From JBCBKL01 sp963922565 (lineage in GTDB: Bacteria > Pseudomonadota > Alphaproteobacteria > Rhodobacterales > Rhodobacteraceae), in contig CAWUIQ010000001.1 of NCBI GenBank assembly GCA_963922565.1, positions 1 to 64,000 of the forward strand: a stretch of DNA of 64,000 bases, read 5' to 3'. The notes under the pieces were generated by a model, which did no database searches, was not told the origin of the DNA, and saw only the letters and a list, made by a program, of their open reading frames with translations. Of the stretch, positions 7,458 through 14,780 are shown in pieces (positions within the stretch are counted from its first letter, which is position 1; each line of letters opens with the position of its first letter). A program made the position numbers and the translations under genes.

Positions 7458-8582
7458 TCAGAGTTTCAACTTGCCTGGGAAGTAGTGGTTATAGGCAAGC
7501 GCATAGTCTGGCGCGTTCATCAGTTCGTAGAACGTGACCTGCTCGACCCATGCACGCTGGCTGTCGAGGGTCTTTTTCATGAACGGATCTTCTTCCAGTT
7601 GCGGGATCAGGCCGTCCCACGCCTGGATTTGGGCGTCGAGAATGTCCTTGGATGTCCGATGCACCGTCACGCCGCCTTCGTTCTGCAACCACTGCAGGTC
7701 GGCGGAGTATTTCCGCATCGCCTTGGCGGTGTTGGCGGTCGACGCTGCCTCGACACCATGCACAAGGATGGCGCGCAGATCGGGGTCGAGGTCTTCCATG
7801 AAGATTTTCGAGAACAGGAATTCGAATGATTCCGACGCTTGGTGGTACGAGGACAGATAATAGTTCTTGGCCACGTCATGCGCGCCAAAGTCCTTGTCCG
7901 ACGTCGGGTTGTTGAATTCGAACGCGTCGATCACGCCCCGTTCCATCGCGGGCACGATTTCACCGCCCGGCAGCTGTGCAACCGACATGCCCATCGACTG
8001 AAGCAGGTCTGCGGCCAAACCAACTGTCCGGTACTTAAAGCCATTAAGCTCTGCGGCGGTGTTTACCTCGCCTTTGAACCAACCGAAGGGCTGAGCGAAC
8101 ATCGGAAAGCCAAGGTAGCCTTCGACGTCGAGGCCCATGATGTCTTGGGTCAGCTCGTCATAGAGCGCCTTGCCGCCACCTTCATAGAACCAGCTCAGCA
8201 TCGTCGTTGCCGAGCCACCGAAAACCGGGCCTGTGCCGAAAAGCGAGGCCGCCTTGTTCTTACCATACCAGTACACCGGCACCGAATGCGCGGCATCGAG
8301 CAGCCCGTCATTGACAGCGTCCAGAACCTGGAACGCCGCAACAACAGCACCAGCTGGCAGCAGGTCGACTTTCAGACGGCCACCGGACATGGCTTCGACC
8401 CGATCGGCGTAGTCCTGTGCGAACTCCTGCCAGATGTTCGAGGCCGGCCAGGACGTTTGCATTTTCACGACGACAGGCGCCCCTTGTGCGATCGCCGGAG
8501 CTGCCAGACCGCCAGCGGCGGCGCCCCCGATCACGGACCGCTTCAAGAAAGCGCGGCGGCCTATATTTTTCTCAACTGTCAT
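7458..8582 (-). CDS. dctP: TRAP transporter periplasmic substrate-binding protein (DctP family, TakP-like)
   Basis: The 374-residue protein starts with a twin-arginine signal (GRRAFLKRSVIGGAAAGG, processing near APAIAQGA), so it is exported folded by Tat. The mature part has the DctP/DUF-type TRAP binding fold, with TSWPASNIWQEFA near the N-terminus, a central PGGEIVPAMERGVIDAFEFNNP stretch, and WYGKNKAASLFGTGPVFGG. The wording is closest to TakP-type proteins, which bind 2-oxo acids as their Na+ complexes. A 2-oxo acid or related carboxylate is therefore a plausible ligand (inference). It is the first gene of the operon and is divergent from the nucleotidyltransferase-like gene at 8950. Confidence 0.92.
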   Translation of the reverse strand: MTVEKNIGRRAFLKRSVIGGAAAGGLAAPAIAQGAPVVVKMQTSWPASNIWQEFAQDYADRVEAMSGGRLKVDLLPAGAVVAAFQVLDAVNDGLLDAAHSVPVYWYGKNKAASLFGTGPVFGGSATTMLSWFYEGGGKALYDELTQDIMGLDVEGYLGFPMFAQPFGWFKGEVNTAAELNGFKYRTVGLAADLLQSMGMSVAQLPGGEIVPAMERGVIDAFEFNNPTSDKDFGAHDVAKNYYLSSYHQASESFEFLFSKIFMEDLDPDLRAILVHGVEAASTANTAKAMRKYSADLQWLQNEGGVTVHRTSKDILDAQIQAWDGLIPQLEEDPFMKKTLDSQRAWVEQVTFYELMNAPDYALAYNHYFPGKLKL

Positions 8583-8804
8583 TTGATCCTCCCAGTCGCT
8601 TGCCGATCCTTAGTCAAGCGGTACCCCTTACCGCGACAGGCCGGCGCGTGAGCGCGAACTTAACGTAACCTTTCCGGAAGGCAATGAAATTCGGCTTTTG
8701 GTCAGATTTTCTTACCGATTGTTGGCGCTAACCACAGATTTCTCGTTGATTTCGAGAGAAGGTGGTCTTTGAAGGCGGGCCTGATGACTGCTCACGACTG
8801 AGGC

Positions 8805-8830
8805 GTTAACGCTGTGCAACAGTCGTTAAC
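8805..8830. repeat. 26-bp near-perfect inverted repeat
   Basis: Left arm GTTAACGCTGT (8805-8815) and right arm ACAG-T-CGTTAAC (8819-8830) pair over 11 bp with a single extra T and a 3-nt centre. It lies 120 bp upstream of the 8950 gene. It could be a dimeric regulator operator or a small RNA hairpin. Confidence 0.6.
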
Positions 8831-8899
8831 CAAAGTGAAAGATTGCGTGCTCCGACGGTTGACGCTGCAATATGATTTCGTTGCAAATGCGCTTAGTTC

Positions 8900-8915
8900 C
8901 TTGGATCAGTCCAAG
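8900..8915. repeat. Perfect inverted repeat CTTGGA-TCAG-TCCAAG
   Basis: Two perfect 6-bp arms with a 4-bp spacer lie 35 bp before the start codon of the 8950 gene, a usual place for a repressor site. Confidence 0.45.
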
Positions 8916-8932
8916 TCTTGCCACACAAAGAA

Positions 8933-8946
8933 TGTTCTGTTGAACA
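8933..8946. repeat. Perfect inverted repeat TGTTC-TGTT-GAACA just before the start codon
   Basis: Two 5-bp arms sit 3-16 bases ahead of ATG 8950, where a Shine-Dalgarno sequence would be expected and is absent. Binding or folding here would affect translation start. Confidence 0.4.
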
Positions 8947-8949
8947 CAA

Positions 8950-9948
8950 ATGAAAACCAAGGCTTCATCACTCGCCCGAGCAGCTTACGAAGATCTCCGC
9001 GCGTCGCTTTCCACCGCGCATAGGGCGCCCTTTCGAGGCAACCTGACACGGGTCGCACGCCACAACAAAACCTACTGGTACGACAGCTACCGGGTCGGGA
9101 CGGTCGTCAAGAAAAGGTATGTGGGCGAAGACAGCCCGCTGCTGCAGAACCAGGTTCGGGTGCACGAGGCAAACCGTGCGAGGGCGCTGAGAGAAGCCAA
9201 GGCGCGCAGCCTGCGTGTCAAACTACTAAAGGCCGAAGGGTTTCGTGGGCCCGGATCTGGCATCGGCAGCTTTCTGTCCGCTGCATCTGCCGCCGATCTC
9301 TTTGAGCATGGTTTGATGATGATCGGGACCCAGGCGTTCAAATGTTACGAGAACCACCTCGGCTTCATCTTCGCCAAGTCGGAGGAACTGGCGCTGGGCC
9401 TGTCGGAACTCGACAGGGTCGAGTTGGCGATCGCTGCGCCGGGTTCCCAAGAGTTCATCGACCGGTTCTGCGATTTTTCCTTTCGGGCTGCTGATGACGA
9501 TCCAAACGCGTATCTCTGGACCCAGTCACGCCAGGCTGTTCAGTTCCGGTTCTTCGGTGCATCGGCCAGCGGGACCGAGGGGTTTTTGCCTGTTGGGCCA
9601 TCCGGCGCCGAGTTGCGGATGATGCGATATCTGCGCTTTTTGATGAAAGATCCGATCGACGTCATTTGCGCCTATCGGAGCGGCATTCGCATCAAGGTGC
9701 CGCGACCGGATCGTTTCGCTGTGCACAAGCTGATCCTCGCCAATCGCCGCAAGCATGAGGACCCGGAAAAGGCGCGCAGGGACGCGCGGCAGGCCGCAGC
9801 TCTGATCGAGGTGCTTAACGACGTCGATCCGGTCAGGTTGCGCGAGACGCTGGAAGAGGCCCTGGGTCGTGGCAAGACATGGCAATCGCACATCGTCGGC
9901 ACGCTTTCGCGACTGCCGGAAACGGTCGAATTGCTCGAAAAAACCTGA
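8950..9948 (+). CDS. Nucleotidyltransferase-like protein (NTP_transf_8 / GSDL-type family)
   Basis: This 332-residue cytoplasmic protein has a basic N-terminal helical part (LREAKARSLRVKLLKA, about 70-95), a GSGIGSF segment near 102, and a C-terminal half with the PRPDRFAVHKLILANRR stretch characteristic of the PF12281-type nucleotidyltransferase-like family. Members are related to the minimal nucleotidyltransferase fold, but their substrate is unknown. The central HGLMMIGTQAFKCYENHLG resembles the family's core. The gene stands alone between the TRAP operon and a DUF2853 gene; no Shine-Dalgarno sequence precedes ATG 8950, and three inverted repeats lie upstream. Family membership is a reading of motifs, not a search result. 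Confidence 0.72.
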   Translation: MKTKASSLARAAYEDLRASLSTAHRAPFRGNLTRVARHNKTYWYDSYRVGTVVKKRYVGEDSPLLQNQVRVHEANRARALREAKARSLRVKLLKAEGFRGPGSGIGSFLSAASAADLFEHGLMMIGTQAFKCYENHLGFIFAKSEELALGLSELDRVELAIAAPGSQEFIDRFCDFSFRAADDDPNAYLWTQSRQAVQFRFFGASASGTEGFLPVGPSGAELRMMRYLRFLMKDPIDVICAYRSGIRIKVPRPDRFAVHKLILANRRKHEDPEKARRDARQAAALIEVLNDVDPVRLRETLEEALGRGKTWQSHIVGTLSRLPETVELLEKT

Positions 9949-10107
9949 TTGATCCGTCTCTATGGGACCACAGCGTTGTTTTTCCCCGTCTTACCGGCGA
10001 TGAAACCTGTTTTTTCGCGCAACAATTACCGCTAACGTGCCTGCACCGTTTCAATTCTATGCGGCAAAAGCGACAGACAGGCCGCGACAACAGGTAGGAG
10101 ACTAGAT

Positions 10108-10449
10108 ATGGGCAAACGTGACGATCTGATCGCGCAATACGCGGATGATCTGAAGAACAAGTGTGGGATGACCCCCGACATGGATCTTCTCACGAAAGTG
10201 ACAATCGGCTGTGGCCCTTCCATCTACAACGCCGACGCTTCCACAGTTGCGTCAAGCCAGGCATCAGAGCTTGAGACCGTCAAAGAGAACTTCCTCATCA
10301 AGAAATTGGGGCTGTCCGATGGTCCGGAACTGATGGACGCCATCAATAAAGCGATCGACACCTATGGAAAGTCTGAGCGCAACAAATATCGCGCGGTTGT
10401 CTACTACATGCTGACAAAGCACTTCGGTAAGGAAAGCGTTTACGGCTGA
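10108..10449 (+). CDS. DUF2853 family protein
   Basis: The 113-residue cytoplasmic protein matches the DUF2853 pattern along its whole length: MGKRDDLIAQYADDLK at the start, KVTIGCGPSIYNADAS in the middle, NFLIKKLGLSDGPEL, and the RNKYRAVVYYMLTKHF ending. It is expected to be a small helical protein of unknown function. A good ribosome site (AGGAG, 8 bases before ATG) and a downstream terminator make it a single-gene unit. Confidence 0.88.
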   Translation: MGKRDDLIAQYADDLKNKCGMTPDMDLLTKVTIGCGPSIYNADASTVASSQASELETVKENFLIKKLGLSDGPELMDAINKAIDTYGKSERNKYRAVVYYMLTKHFGKESVYG

Positions 10450-10470
10450 TACCGACCGAAAACCTTTTTG

Positions 10471-10505
10471 AGGGGGCGGCTGCGACTGGCAGGTGCCCCT
10501 TTTTC
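10471..10505 (+). terminator. Rho-independent terminator after the DUF2853 gene
   Basis: The outer stem AGGGGGC / GCCCCTT encloses an inner CTGC / GCAG stem and is followed by a T run (10500-10504). It starts 22 bases after the DUF2853 stop codon. Confidence 0.72.
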
Positions 10506-10635
10506 TCTTCCATCGAATTTGAAATACAGGGCAATCGATTGTTAAGCCCTACGCGGATATACCGAGAACATCCGGCTAGTATGGCCAGACCTTATCAGAG
10601 TTACGTGCGGTGGATTTGGGAGCACGTGGGGTGAT

Positions 10636-10669
10636 GAAGGGTTCTGGCAACGGTCTGCCGGAACCCTTC
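10636..10669. terminator. Strong hairpin, bidirectional, before the DUF1761 stop codon
   Basis: GAAGGGTTC-TGGCA (10636-10649) pairs with TGCCG-GAACCCTTC (10656-10669), with one mismatch in the stem. It lies 7 bp beyond the DUF1761 stop codon on the minus strand and has a CATTTT stretch on the plus side, so it may serve both converging transcripts. Confidence 0.65.
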
Positions 10670-10676
10670 TGTCATT

Positions 10677-11072
10677 TTAGAACAGTGTCAGGACCACGCC
10701 GATAACCGTGCATCCGATGGCCGCATACCCACCGTCAATCAGCGTCAGCCGCATGGGCCGCCCCGCGAAGCCGTAGTTCGTCGCGATCCACGGCGCTGCC
10801 AGGAACAGCCCGATGCCCGCCCCCGCGACCAATCCTTTCGCAACCGTGTCGATGCCACCCAGCACAAACACGTGCCGCATCATTCCGGCCACAAGAATGC
10901 TGGCCACGATTGCGGTGATATAAGGCAACGGGTCCGACCGGTTCGCAGGGACCCCTTCCTCGTTCAGGACCACGCCTGAGGCTTCCATCCACGGTTTCGC
11001 AAGCACAGAATACCAAACGGCGCCGAACATGAAGCTGGCCACCCCGGCAATAATGACTGCAAGAGTTGACAT
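10677..11072 (-). CDS. DUF1761 family membrane protein
   Basis: The 131-residue protein has four predicted membrane helices and starts with the family-like VASFMFGAVWYSVLAKPWM, followed by a periplasmic or cytoplasmic loop and two more hydrophobic blocks (LVAGAGIGLFLAAPWI; AAIGCTVIGVVLTLF). DUF1761 members are inner-membrane proteins of unknown function. The start has a clear GGGGGAG ribosome site. It lies 40 bp downstream of the EVE-domain gene on the same strand, so the two may be cotranscribed with tsaD. Confidence 0.85.
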   Translation of the reverse strand: MSTLAVIIAGVASFMFGAVWYSVLAKPWMEASGVVLNEEGVPANRSDPLPYITAIVASILVAGMMRHVFVLGGIDTVAKGLVAGAGIGLFLAAPWIATNYGFAGRPMRLTLIDGGYAAIGCTVIGVVLTLF

Positions 11073-11112
11073 GATATCTCCCCCTTCTTCGGTGGGGGAA
11101 TGTTACGCCTGA

Positions 11113-11532
11113 CTAGGGATCAAGGCCAGCCAGTGCGCATATGATCTGCCATTCCTCTTCTTTCACCGGCTGAACAGACAGCCGGGAATTGCGGACCAGA
11201 ACCATGTCGGCCAGCCGCTCATCGGCCTTGATCTGATCGAGAGTTACGGGCGACTTCACGGGTTGCAGGGCTTTGATGTCGACGCAATCCCATCTTTCAT
11301 CGTCGATCGTGCTGTCGGGATGACTTTCCGCGATCACCTCGACTGTGCCGACCACCGCCTTTTCCGATTGGGAATGGTAGAAAAAGCCCCGGTCGCCGAT
11401 TTTCATCTCGCGCATGAAGTTGCGGGCCTGATAGTTCCGCACGCCGTCCCACTCTTCTCCGACATCGCCCTTGGCGACCTGCTGATCCCAGCTCCATGCG
11501 CTGGGTTCCGATTTGAACAGCCAATACTGCAT
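11113..11532 (-). CDS. EVE domain protein
   Basis: The 139-residue protein is a single EVE domain: QYWLFKSEPSAWSWD at the start, then WDGVRNYQARNFMREM, GDRGFFYHSQSEKAVVG and SRLSVQPVKEEEW. EVE domains are PUA-like folds that bind modified bases in DNA or RNA. The GGGGGAG ribosome site touches an upstream ATG (11538) directly but is 6 bases from the ATG at 11532, so the latter is the better start. It follows tsaD by 31 bp on the same strand. Confidence 0.9.
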   Translation of the reverse strand: MQYWLFKSEPSAWSWDQQVAKGDVGEEWDGVRNYQARNFMREMKIGDRGFFYHSQSEKAVVGTVEVIAESHPDSTIDDERWDCVDIKALQPVKSPVTLDQIKADERLADMVLVRNSRLSVQPVKEEEWQIICALAGLDP

Positions 11533-11563
11533 ATGCATCTCCCCCTTGGTTCAGTCTGAAACG

Positions 11564-12658
11564 TCAGGCCTTTGCCCCCTTTTTGCCGCTCCCGAGCATC
11601 GAGGTGCTTTGGGTATCAAGCGGCATACGCGGCCGCGCGGCAAGATCCATGCCATCGGGCGCGCGTTGACCCATCTGTTCGATGGCGGCCCAGGCGATCA
11701 TCGCGGCATTGTCGGTGCAAAATCGCAAGGGCGGGGCGGCAAAGCGTGCGCCGTATACGGACGCGGCTTGTTCGAGCCCCGCGCGGATCGTCTGATTTGC
11801 GGCAACACCGCCCGCGACGCAAATCGTGGCCTCTGCGGGTTCCGATCGTGCGTAGATTTCGAGTGCTCGCTTGCTTTTCTCAACCAGCACGTCGCGAACC
11901 GCGGCCTGAAAAGAAGCGGCGAGATCAGCCTGATCCTGTTTGCTGATGCCATTCTGGTCGGCCATTAGGGTGTCTCGCGCCCGCAGCGCTGCGGTTTTGA
12001 GGCCGGAAAAGCTCATATCACAGCCCGGCCTGTCGAGCAGCGGACGCGGCAAATGGAACCGGGAGGGATCGCCGGATTGTGCTGAAGCTTCCATGGCCGG
12101 ACCGCCCGGCTGCGGCAGGCCGATCAGGCGCGCGACCTTGTCGAAGGCTTCACCGGGCGCATCGTCAATCGTGCCGCCCAAGCGTTCGAACGTCATCGGA
12201 TCGTGCACAATCTGGAACTGGCAATGACCCCCGGAAATCAGCAGCAGCAGATAGGGGTACTCGACCTTGTCGGTCAGCCGAGGCGTCAATGCGTGCCCGG
12301 CCAGGTGATTGATGCCGTAAAGCGGCAGGCCAGTTGCGGCGGCGATACCTTTGGCTGTCATGACACCCGAGACGACACCACCAATCAGGCCCGGTCCGCA
12401 TGTCACGGCGACCGCATCGATGTCAGTCAGAGGTATTTCGGCCTTCTCCAGGGCCTCTTCGATGCACAGATCGAGGCGTTCAGCATGCGCGCGCGCAGCG
12501 ATCTCCGGGACAACGCCGCCGAAACGCGCGTGCAGGTCGGTCTGGCTATAGACCACCGACGAGTGAACACGCGGCCCATCTGCGTCGCGCGCAACAATTG
12601 CGGCTGCCGTATCGTCACAGCTGCTTTCGATGCCGAGAACAGTGACTGGTTTGGCCAA
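11564..12658 (-). CDS. tsaD: tRNA N6-adenosine threonylcarbamoyltransferase
   Basis: TsaD transfers the threonylcarbamoyl group to A37 of tRNAs reading ANN codons, working with TsaB and TsaE. The 364-residue sequence shows the ASKHA-type N-terminus (VLGIESSCDDTAAAIV), the metal-binding His pair (HAER and NHLAGHAL), ISGGHCQFQ, and the C-terminal GGVAANQTIR and CTDNAAMIAWA motifs. The start is TTG 12658, preceded by GGGGGC. It is divergent from hemD across only 48 bp, so the two promoters must overlap. A tsaD-hem block next to each other is common in Rhodobacterales. Confidence 0.96.
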   Translation of the reverse strand: MAKPVTVLGIESSCDDTAAAIVARDADGPRVHSSVVYSQTDLHARFGGVVPEIAARAHAERLDLCIEEALEKAEIPLTDIDAVAVTCGPGLIGGVVSGVMTAKGIAAATGLPLYGINHLAGHALTPRLTDKVEYPYLLLLISGGHCQFQIVHDPMTFERLGGTIDDAPGEAFDKVARLIGLPQPGGPAMEASAQSGDPSRFHLPRPLLDRPGCDMSFSGLKTAALRARDTLMADQNGISKQDQADLAASFQAAVRDVLVEKSKRALEIYARSEPAEATICVAGGVAANQTIRAGLEQAASVYGARFAAPPLRFCTDNAAMIAWAAIEQMGQRAPDGMDLAARPRMPLDTQSTSMLGSGKKGAKA

Positions 12659-12706
12659 TGCGGCCCCCGTTGCGTATGGATATGGGGCGGGTTAACACCT
12701 GTAGAT

Positions 12707-13426
12707 GTGACTGACAACGCGCCGAAGACCAAGCTGCCCCTGCTGCTGACGCGGCCCATTTCGGCATCCAAGGCTTTCTGGTCCAGCTTGCCACCGTCGC
12801 TTCAGGACCGACTGACCCCTGTTTTCTCTCCGCTGGTTGAGATTGCGCCGTTGCCGCCTGCTGAACCTTTTCCTCAGGTCGACGCCGTTCTGTTCACATC
12901 CTCAAATGGTGTTGCGCACGGACCGGAAGGTGAGGGTAGGCGCGCCGTTTGCGTTGGCCAGACGACAACCGCGAAAGCGCGGGCGCGGGGATGGTTGGCA
13001 GAGTGTGGCGGCAAAACTGTCGAAGAACTGATCACCTACTTGTCTGATCGGCCCCAATATGCCCGCCTCCTGCACATCTCCGGGGTGCATACCAGAGGTG
13101 ATCTTGTCGGACGGTTGGCCGCATCGGGCCGTTCCGCCGAACGCCGGGTAGTGTATGATCAGCGCCTTGTGGACCTGACCGAAGAGGGCAAGTTTGTTTT
13201 GCGCCAAAGCGGTCCAAAGATCGTCCCGCTGTTTTCGCCACGAACTGCGGAACAGTTCGCGGCCGTCTGTCCTGCGACTGATCAGCTCTGCCTGATCGCG
13301 ATGAGTGACAGCGTTGCGCGTGCGGTCGAGCCGCTGAATGCTGACGTTGTAGTCGCGCCTGAACCCACAGCAAATAGCATGCGACAAACCCTGCAAGAAC
13401 TGGCGGATCGCATAAGCGCGGGTTGA
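12707..13426 (+). CDS. hemD: Uroporphyrinogen-III synthase
   Basis: The 239-residue protein cyclises hydroxymethylbilane to uroporphyrinogen III in haem and cobalamin synthesis. The two-lobed HemD fold is indicated by LLLTRPISASKAFW at the N-terminus, LFTSSNGVAHG, the hinge region VCVGQTTTAKARARG, and LIAMSDSVARAVEP near the C-terminus. HemD sequences vary greatly, but the following mic60-hemY context supports the call. The start is GTG 12707; the open frame continues upstream antisense to tsaD but offers no better start. The ribosome site is weak. Confidence 0.87.
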   Translation: MTDNAPKTKLPLLLTRPISASKAFWSSLPPSLQDRLTPVFSPLVEIAPLPPAEPFPQVDAVLFTSSNGVAHGPEGEGRRAVCVGQTTTAKARARGWLAECGGKTVEELITYLSDRPQYARLLHISGVHTRGDLVGRLAASGRSAERRVVYDQRLVDLTEEGKFVLRQSGPKIVPLFSPRTAEQFAAVCPATDQLCLIAMSDSVARAVEPLNADVVVAPEPTANSMRQTLQELADRISAG

Positions 13427-13498
13427 GAGCCCGATGCGGCCCGAGTAAACTTTGTTGTATTGGCAACGCCTTGGGTGAGAATCAGGAAGGGGCTTGAT

Positions 13499-14770
13499 GT
13501 GACGGACAAAAAGTCCCCGGATGAAGTCGAAGATGAAAAGCCGGTCGAGTCGACCGAGGCCGAGCACAAGCCTGGCGACGATGACCAGGCCAGCGTCGGG
13601 GAAACCGTCGAGGATCTGGAAAGCGCGGATCACGAAGAGGTCGACGGCAAGCTCGAAGAAGAGACTGAAGCTGCCACTGAAGAACTGTCCCGCGATGAGA
13701 TTGCCGAGGACGACCAATCCGACACGACCGATGCCGACAAAACGCCGGATGAAATCGAAGATGCTGTTTTTGACGAAATAGCCGACGAAGCGCCGGTCGA
13801 AGCCTCCGCTGTGCAACCACCGCCAGTCACCGAACCTCAGGTCGTGGTGAAGAAAGCTGGTGGTTTCACGATGCTTCTTGGCGGATTGGCCGCCGCGATC
13901 GCAGGGTTCTTTGCGGCCCGGTTCGAGATAATTGATCAATACCTTCCGGAACAGCTTCGATCCAACGCGAGCATAGCGACCGAGCTCCAGACCGAGCTGA
14001 CCGCGCTTAGAGACCAACTTGCTGATCTTGGCGCCAGTGTCACCGCGCTTCAGGATGCGCCGCCGCCGGAGATCCCGGATTATTCGGACAACCTTGCGTC
14101 GCTTGGCGAACGGGTCGACGCATTGGAAGAACGCCCCGTCGCGGTTGTCGAAGGCGATACCAGCGCGGTCGATGCTGCGGTTGATGAGTTGCTGAATACG
14201 GCGGCTACCCAGCAGGCCGAGATTGAACGGCTGCTGGACAACGTTCGGCAGGGTGAGGAAGCAGCCGCGCAGGCCAAGCGGGTGGCGCTGGCGCGGACGG
14301 CTGTGGCGCAGATCAACTCGGCCATCGGGTCCGGTGAGCCCTTCGACGGGCCTCTTTCCGCACTGCAGGACAGCGGCGCGCTCGATCGTGTGCCAGAGGG
14401 TTTGACTGCCGCTTCGCAGGACGGCGTGACGACGTTGGCCCAATTGCAGGCCGGGGTTGCCGATGCAGCGCGGGGTGCCTTGGCTGTGGTACGCAGCGAG
14501 GAACAGGGAACCGGCGGTGTGGGAGCATTCTTGCAACGCCAGCTTGGCGCGCGTTCCGTGACGCCGCAGCAGGGTGATGATGCCGATGCGGTACTGTCCC
14601 GCATAGAGGCGGCGGTGAAATCGGGTGACCTGGGCACCGCGCTGGATGAGGCATCCGGCCTGCCCGAGAATGCCAGAAGCGCCATGTCGGAGTGGCTTGG
14701 TGCGGCCGAAACCCGCCACAACGCTCAGTCGGCGCTTGATGCGCTGAACCAGCAATTATCGTCGATGTGA
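13499..14770 (+). CDS. Mitofilin/Mic60-family membrane protein
   Basis: The 423-residue protein is the alphaproteobacterial counterpart of mitochondrial Mic60. The first 120 residues are acidic and low-complexity (E/D-rich), followed by one membrane helix (about 122-143, MLLGGLAAAIAGFFAA), coiled-coil heptads (about 155-270, ELQTELTALRDQLADL and QQAEIERLLDNV) and a C-terminal mitofilin domain (about 270-423). Homologues bend membranes and link inner and outer membranes. Position between hemD and hemY is the typical location of bacterial mic60. The start is GTG 13499 behind AGGAAGGGG; a longer upstream frame lacks a ribosome site. Confidence 0.88.
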   Translation: MTDKKSPDEVEDEKPVESTEAEHKPGDDDQASVGETVEDLESADHEEVDGKLEEETEAATEELSRDEIAEDDQSDTTDADKTPDEIEDAVFDEIADEAPVEASAVQPPPVTEPQVVVKKAGGFTMLLGGLAAAIAGFFAARFEIIDQYLPEQLRSNASIATELQTELTALRDQLADLGASVTALQDAPPPEIPDYSDNLASLGERVDALEERPVAVVEGDTSAVDAAVDELLNTAATQQAEIERLLDNVRQGEEAAAQAKRVALARTAVAQINSAIGSGEPFDGPLSALQDSGALDRVPEGLTAASQDGVTTLAQLQAGVADAARGALAVVRSEEQGTGGVGAFLQRQLGARSVTPQQGDDADAVLSRIEAAVKSGDLGTALDEASGLPENARSAMSEWLGAAETRHNAQSALDALNQQLSSM

Positions 14771-14780
14771 GGGGCGCCCA

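Larger units (their letters stand above)
8583..8949. other. 367-bp divergent intergenic region with three inverted repeats
   Basis: No coding frame is convincing here. The region must hold the promoter of the TRAP operon (leftwards) and that of the nucleotidyltransferase-like gene (rightwards). It contains three inverted repeats in the half next to the rightward gene, listed separately; no clear -35/-10 pair was found. Confidence 0.7.

Noticed and set aside
8805..8830. CtrA box from two TTAA elements
   Set aside because: The TTAA elements are 16 bases apart, not 7.
8933..8946. SOS box before the nucleotidyltransferase-like gene
   Set aside because: The repeat TGTTC-TGTT-GAACA does not fit the alphaproteobacterial GTTC-N7-GTTC direct repeat.
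12902..14755. Minus-strand open frame of 617 codons opposite hemD and mic60
   Set aside because: The plus strand has family-recognisable proteins with ribosome sites. The antisense translation is low-complexity and has no recognisable domain.
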